Of a stretch of DNA of 64,000 bases, positions 59,451 through 64,000 are shown piece by piece. A model generated the notes under the pieces. That model had not been told where the DNA came from, made no database searches, and worked only from the letters and a program-made list of their open reading frames with translations. This DNA comes from Hsuehochloa calcarea (Eukaryota; Streptophyta; Magnoliopsida; Poales; Poaceae). Where the stretch lies: NCBI GenBank assembly GCA_036346395.1, contig CM070609.1, positions 24,053,223 to 24,117,222 of the forward strand, written 5' to 3'. The translations under genes were made by a program, and so were the position numbers. Every line of letters starts with the position of its first letter. Position 1 is the first letter of the stretch.

Positions 59451-59989
59451 TGCATCTGTTTGGCTTGTGCATTCTTTGCTGGTTCTCAATGCATTTGTCT
59501 TTGGTTTGTCTTTATCTTGGGAGATGCATTCAGGTCTTTGTTGCTTCTTTCGGGTTTGGGCTCGGCAGAGGAGATGCACTTTGGTTCAATATTTTGAGGG
59601 TGGTGGCTTGAATGTTGGGTTTCTTTTGATGGGCTCTGGGGATGGATTGGCAATCTGTGAATGGAAAGGTGCTACACTCGGTGATGCTTTGGTGAGGTGT
59701 GATTGGGGTATGGAGGCTTTGTGGTTTTGGCAAATGCAAATAGTGGGTGTTTGGGTTTTAATAGTATGATGAGACCCACGAAGTAGTGTCTGATCTTGGG
59801 TGATATATCTTGGCGATCAAGGGCCGACTAACTGTCTTGATTGCCAAGGGACCGACTGTACTATATCGCACTTCGGGAAATCGGACGGCCACTTTCTACG
59901 CTTTAACTTTTATACACTACGGCTCACAAGAATACTTTCAACTACGAGGTTTTCTTGCGGCGAGGAGCGCTTGTAAAATAAATGTTGTA

Positions 59990-60089
59990 GGATCTTGAGA
60001 TCATATAGAATCAGAATATATATCTCACAGAATTTGGAAGGATCTTGAGATCATATAGAATCAGAATATATATCTCACAGAATTTGGAA
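59990..60089 (+). repeat. Perfect 50-bp tandem duplication in the CCoAOMT promoter
   Basis: GGATCTTGAGATCATATAG...AATTTGGAA occurs twice without change (59990-60039 and 60040-60089). A partial third start, GGATTGG, follows. It lies about 50 bp upstream of the TATA-like box of the methyltransferase gene. Confidence 0.95.
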
Positions 60090-60137
60090 GGATTGGAACC
60101 ATATCTGTATTGCCACGTATTGAACAGTTAATACGAC

Positions 60138-60145
60138 AATATAAG
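60138..60145 (+). promoter_or_regulatory. TATA box of the CCoAOMT-type gene
   Basis: AATATAAG followed by a GC-rich CCCGGGCG, about 110 bp before the ATG. This gives a leader of roughly 80 nt. Confidence 0.5.
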
Positions 60146-60250
60146 CCCGGGCGACAGCGGTTTGGCTGTGCTCTATTCTCGCCGATCCAATCTATTCTTC
60201 TTGTTTCTTCTCAATAGCCAACCAGCAAAGGCAAAACCAACCGTCGGAGA

Positions 60251-61384
60251 ATGGCTGACGACCCCGGCGCCGGACAAGGCAAGAAGACGGCCGACAGAAG
60301 CAGCCTCCACAGCAAGACCCTCCTCAAAAGCGAGCCGCTGTACCAGGTAAACCATCCGAAGCACCAAAATCACCACGCGCCCAAAAGCCTTCACCTAACA
60401 AGGCTAACTCTTCTTTCTTCCGTTCCCCGACGTTTCTCTACTAGTACATACTGGAATCCACGGTGTTCCCGCGCGAGCCCGACTGCCTGCGCGAGCTCCG
60501 CCTCGCCACCGCCAAGAACCCCATGTAAGGCTCCTAGGAGTAGCTCGATCGGGTGCTGCTTTTGCGTGTTTGGTCAGTTCTTGCACGGCTGGTGTCTGAC
60601 GTTTTGTCCGTACTGGTGAGACGTGCTGCAGGGTTCTCATGGCGGCCGCGCCGGACGAGGTGCAGCTGTTTGGGCTTCTCATCGAGATGCTTGGCGCCAA
60701 GAACGCCATCGAGGTCGGCGTGTTCACCGGGTACTCGCTGCTCGCCACTGCCCTCGCGCTCCCTGACGACGGCAAGGTTAGCATTGCCACTGTTTGCTAG
60801 CCTATTAGGTGTATGCATGATCTTTGTTTTCTTGATCTCCGCACGTGCTCGATGGCAGGTAGTAGCCATCGACGTTAGCCGAGAGAGCTACGACGAGATA
60901 GGATCGCCGGTGATCGAGAAGGCCGGCGTGGCGCACAAGATCGACTTCCGCGTCGGGCTCGCGCTGCCGGTGCTGGATCAACTGGTAGCCGAGGTACATA
61001 ACTTATTCCTCTGCGTTCGTGTGCGCTGTGCAAATGCTTTGCGCAGTAACGAGATGATGGTGATGTAGCCACGGTTGACTTGACTAGCAGGTGGGCAACC
61101 GGGGCAGGTTCGACTTCGCGTTCGTGGACGCGGACAAAGCGAACTTCCTCAACTACCACGAGCAGCTGCTGCAGCTGGTCAGGGTCGGGGGCCTCATCGC
61201 CTACGACAACACGCTGTGGGGCGGCTCCGTGGCCGCGCCCGCCGACGAGCCTCTCTCGGAGCGGGACCGCGCGCTCGCGGGGCTCGCCAGGGAGTTCAAC
61301 GCGGCGATGGCCAACGACCGCCGCGTCCAGGTGTGCCAGCTCGCGATCGCCGACGGGGTCATGCTGTGCCGCCGCGTCGCCTGA
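60251..61384 (+). CDS. CCoAOMT-family O-methyltransferase (249 aa, five exons)
   Basis: Class I, cation-dependent SAM O-methyltransferase that methylates vicinal hydroxyls of caffeoyl-CoA or flavonoids (lignin and tricin-type pathways), normally cytosolic. Exons with GT-AG borders are 60251-60346, 60445-60524, 60632-60776, 60859-60993 and 61091-61384, together 750 nt with an open frame. Visible motifs are LLKSEPLYQ/YILESTVFPREP, the SAM-binding loop AIEVGVFTGYSLLATALALP, VVAIDVSRESYDEIG, the metal-binding DADKANFLNYHEQLL, and LIAYDNTLWGGSV with its Asp-Asn. The length equals the usual 240-260. The stretch AAPADEPLSERDRAL differs among members and helps set substrate choice. It is closest in style to the grass tricin-synthase/ROMT branch rather than the lignin CCoAOMT, but substrate cannot be read from sequence. 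The last exon is very GC-rich, as usual in grasses. Confidence 0.92.
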
Positions 61385-62279
61385 TCGGGATGAGCGTCGC
61401 TTGATGTTCGTCTCAAAAGCCAAAACTGTGACGCTGGATAACCACCGTGGGTTGCAATAATGTTGAGTGGAACCGTGGATGGGTGACGTGTGTTTCTGTG
61501 TGTCGACATCGTTAATTTGTTCGTGCTCGTACCCATCGGGCTAAATGGTCGTTATCTGCTTTCGGCGTGGCGTGGCGTGGCGTGCGGAGCATGTTGCAAC
61601 TTGCCGGGCGTCCTTCTTGCCCTTTCGGGGCGTTGCGGTTGCGGCGCCGGTGGAGACACTCAATCAGGCGGCACCGCGCGGGATGCGCACAGCCGCACAG
61701 GCAGGCCACGGCGCCTGGAAGTGGGAGAGAGCGGAACGACCACAAGCGACATCTTACGGGGTGCGACGCGGCCGGAGGATCCTGTTCGACCGGCAGGGGA
61801 CGCCCGTGCCGTGTCACATACTCGCGCGTCGCGCGGGCTAGTCGTCGTTGGAATTGGATGGTGCGCGACACGGAGCCCATGCGCAGGTTTACCCGTGTTG
61901 CCCCAAACGCTCGATCGTACAAGAGGCGAGAAGTGCCACGGCCCACGGAGCCGAGAGCGAGTTAAACGGCCGCTTGCCCAACCACTGTCTCGTGAGGTCC
62001 GGCCCACGTGCGGTTTCGGCCATCTCATCTTGAATTCACCACTGCGATATTGCTCTCTCGACGATCCGATCTCCTCTCGAGTCTCACCGCCGCCGCCTCC
62101 CACCGAAGCGCCGCCGGCTGCTCATCCTCTCTATGATGATGATTCTTCTTTTAGACTCAAGCAGAAGAATCATCGAGAGAGAGTACCTGGGCAAAGCTAT
62201 AGAAAAGATCACAGAGCCAACTAGCTACTTACTAGAAAAACACGTTATACCTTAGAATACGCAATCATAAATAAGCAAC
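61385..62279. other. No gene recognised
   Basis: A GC-rich part (61600-61960) with long antiparallel open frames but no domain. Near 62131 a run of ATG codons is followed by a short frame (MMMILLLDSSRRIIEREY). Its start forms a hairpin, GATGATTCTTCT paired with AGAAGAATCATC. It may be the head of a gene cut off by the repeats to the right. Confidence 0.4.
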
Positions 62280-62860
62280 CATAATACGAAGTGTTGGAAC
62301 CGACGATAACCCTTTACACGAGAGAATAATACAACAAACACAAAGATGTATAAGAATTTATTTACAAAGTTCGGTAAAACCTACGCCCCGAAACCGAATT
62401 GTGACATCTCTTCTGTATAAAGAGCTTCTTTCTTTTCTTACGATTAGAGTTACAAAGGTCGGTGCTATATATGTATACTCCAATTACGTATTTGGCTCGA
62501 ACTCGAAGGGCCATACACAATAATTAGGAAATAATTTTTTTTTCAAGGATGATCTTGATCAGAAGGTTACGAGAAACATGCCCACGTGGTCATCTCCCCA
62601 TAGAAGTTTCTTTTCCCAAAACTAATGTCCCAAAATTACATTACTTTGAGCGCCACATAGTAAAAGACATATATACATATAGTATTGACGAGGATCTAAT
62701 AATCCTCATTTTATCTTTTATCTATAATTCTTATTATGGGTAAATATGATGTCACATAGTCTCCAGAAGTACCCCTTATATCTATAAGGGAGAGGCGATC
62801 TCATCTCTAGGAGACCCCCCGAATCAAACAATCTTTACGTAAGATCGGTTCTAATACACC
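62280..62860. repeat. Possible LTR-like fragment
   Basis: Starts near TGTTGGAACCGACG and contains AAAGTTCGGTAAAACCTACG, phrasing frequent near LTRs of plant copia elements. No terminus or partner copy is clear. Confidence 0.25.
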
Positions 62861-62866
62861 GACAAG

Positions 62867-63120
62867 TATGCACATACATCATTTCATGGACATATACACA
62901 TGAGACATCTAAACCGTCCATATAGCGATCCACGGTCGTCCTCGCACCCACCTCCCACTTACGCCACATTTACGAAAACCCCCTCTTGAGGACATATGCA
63001 CCTGAGGGGGTTTTCGTAAATGTGGTGTAAGTGAAAGGTGGGTGCGAGGACAGCCGTGGATCGCTGCATGGACGGCTCAAATGTCTCATGCATATGTCCA
63101 CGAAATGATGTATGTGCATA
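62867..63120. mobile_element. Long palindrome (fold-back MITE)
   Basis: Arms 62867-62984 and 63004-63120 are inverted copies of each other with few mismatches, around a loop of about 19 bases. The tip is TATGCACATACATC and the centre AAAACCCCCTC/GAGGGGGTTTT. No coding sequence. Its transcript would be a hairpin of about 115 bp. A target duplication is masked by the AT run on the right. Confidence 0.85.

Positions 63121-63122
<2 letters not shown>

Positions 63123-63185
<63 letters not shown>
63123..63185. repeat. AT microsatellite
   Basis: About 31 uninterrupted AT units directly beside the palindrome. Confidence 0.97.
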
Positions 63186-63188
<3 letters not shown>

Positions 63189-63334
63189 TTTGATTGATCG
63201 AGCTTTACCAACATAAAAGTTGTATTCTTAGATTTATAATCAAAAGTACTTTACTAATATCTATATTAAGATGTATTTGCTTTTGTGTTGCTTAAAAAGT
63301 ATTATTAGTCAAGATTCGATAAGTCAATAGTAAC

Positions 63335-63591
63335 TGTTGAGTAACCGTCACTGGCGAGTCCAGTCCGAGCGGGTACCTCGTATACAATATTCAGAATCGT
63401 AAGAACGAATCAAGAACACAAGACACAATAATAGATTGAACAAAGAGATATGAGGGGACTTCAGGGTCTGCTTTATTGCTTCTCAATCGGCGGGGGTTAC
63501 AATGACGGGGGGGCTCTATTTATAGACTTCAAGGGATGAGGAGTCCAATTGGGCCAGGACTCTCCGGAGTCCTAGGCCCGGTTTCTTAACA
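63335..63591 (-). repeat. 3' LTR of a Ty1-copia element (257 bp)
   Basis: Begins TGTTGAG and ends CTTAACA on the plus strand, so the termini are inverted TGTT(A/G)AG. On the minus strand it starts TGTTAAGAAACCGGGCC and contains a TATA-like CTATAAATAG (63515). The polypurine-like AAGGGGGAG lies just outside at 63592-63600. Confidence 0.75.
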
Positions 63592-64000
63592 CTCCCCCTT
63601 GGACACTCATCCGATATGTTCATGTTTCGTCAAAACTCCATAAAAACCCAGTGGGAAAAATTTGGAGAAAGAGTACATGCCATGCGTTTTGCTGTGTTGC
63701 ACGAATTGCCTCATCAAAAACCTTAGCCGAGAAACTTCAGGAAAACTCGTAAGGGAAAAAGAGTACAATCCACCTAATTTCATTTAATCTCCGGGATTTA
63801 TTCTTTGGGTACTCGATCTTCGTGATCAAGATTTAATAATGAGTTCGTCAAGATTCCCCCCTGAATTCTGCACTTATCTAAGTCTTATCATTCCAATTCC
63901 ACGTACGCACCTTTCAAAGCTAGATGCTGGAAGTGACTTAGTGAATAAACCCGCAAGATTCTAAAATGACTTAGTATGCAATACTTTAATTTCGTTCATC
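63592..64000 (-). pseudogene. pol: Ty1-copia pol C-terminus (RNase H end), partial
   Basis: On the minus strand the translation reads NLAGLFTKSLPASSFERCV and IGMIRL, then VQNSGGN, the normal end of copia RNase H (D-L-F-T-K-S-L-P). The stretch from there to the LTR is untranslated. The rest of the element lies beyond the right edge. Stops in the short visible part suggest decay. Confidence 0.65.

Noticed and set aside
61490..62224. 244-codon plus-strand frame after the methyltransferase
   Set aside because: Antiparallel frames are equally open and there is no domain; a product of GC content.

Overview
This window is a stretch of plant nuclear DNA, almost certainly from a grass (Poaceae). The reasons are a group I WRKY gene with the plant-specific intron in its C-terminal WRKY domain, a TIR/NB-ARC/TPR-type gene, a CCoAOMT-type methyltransferase with GC-rich grass-like exons, and the mix of Ty1-copia, Ty3-gypsy (Tat-type), Mutator-like and hAT elements. 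I cannot fix the genus. No tRNA, rRNA, CRISPR or prokaryotic feature was seen.

Layout. 1-7000: minus-strand remnant resembling a Mutator transposase, then a badly decayed Ty1-copia element (primer binding site 1963, gag 2014-3009, broken pol to about 5877) and an LTR-like remnant. 7000-11400: mostly unrecognised DNA with one hAT-type MITE (8370-8860). 11400-25300: repeat-rich. It holds elements with TGTAAC-type ends, LTR-like blocks, and a retroelement gag/env-like remnant followed by a polypurine tract and a 1.77 kb 3' LTR (23559-25326). 25712-30705: a Mutator-like element with long inverted termini and a perfect 9-bp target duplication, carrying a decayed plant-mobile-domain gene and a small GRF-type zinc-finger gene. 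30706-36360: host gene island with a WRKY transcription factor (+) and a convergent ubiquitin-like protein gene (-). 36967-48734: an 11.8 kb Tat-type Ty3-gypsy element on the minus strand with both LTRs, primer binding site, gag, pol, and an extra multi-exon gene on the opposite strand between pol and the 3' LTR. 50375-53352: TIR/NB-ARC/TPR immune-type gene (-). 54300-59900: repeats and a TGTGACGCCCC-type element. 60251-61384: intact CCoAOMT-family gene (+). 62280-64000: long palindrome, AT microsatellite, and the 3' end of another Ty1-copia element (-).

The four host genes share no obvious pathway. They are single genes stranded between transposons. Two of them (WRKY and TIR/NB-ARC) are interrupted by isolated one-base losses in otherwise well-kept reading frames (three and one respectively). 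This points either to indel errors in the assembly or to very recent inactivation. The CCoAOMT and ubiquitin-like genes are open throughout. The Mutator-like element ends about 40 bp before the apparent WRKY leader, so its insertion may have replaced or altered that promoter.
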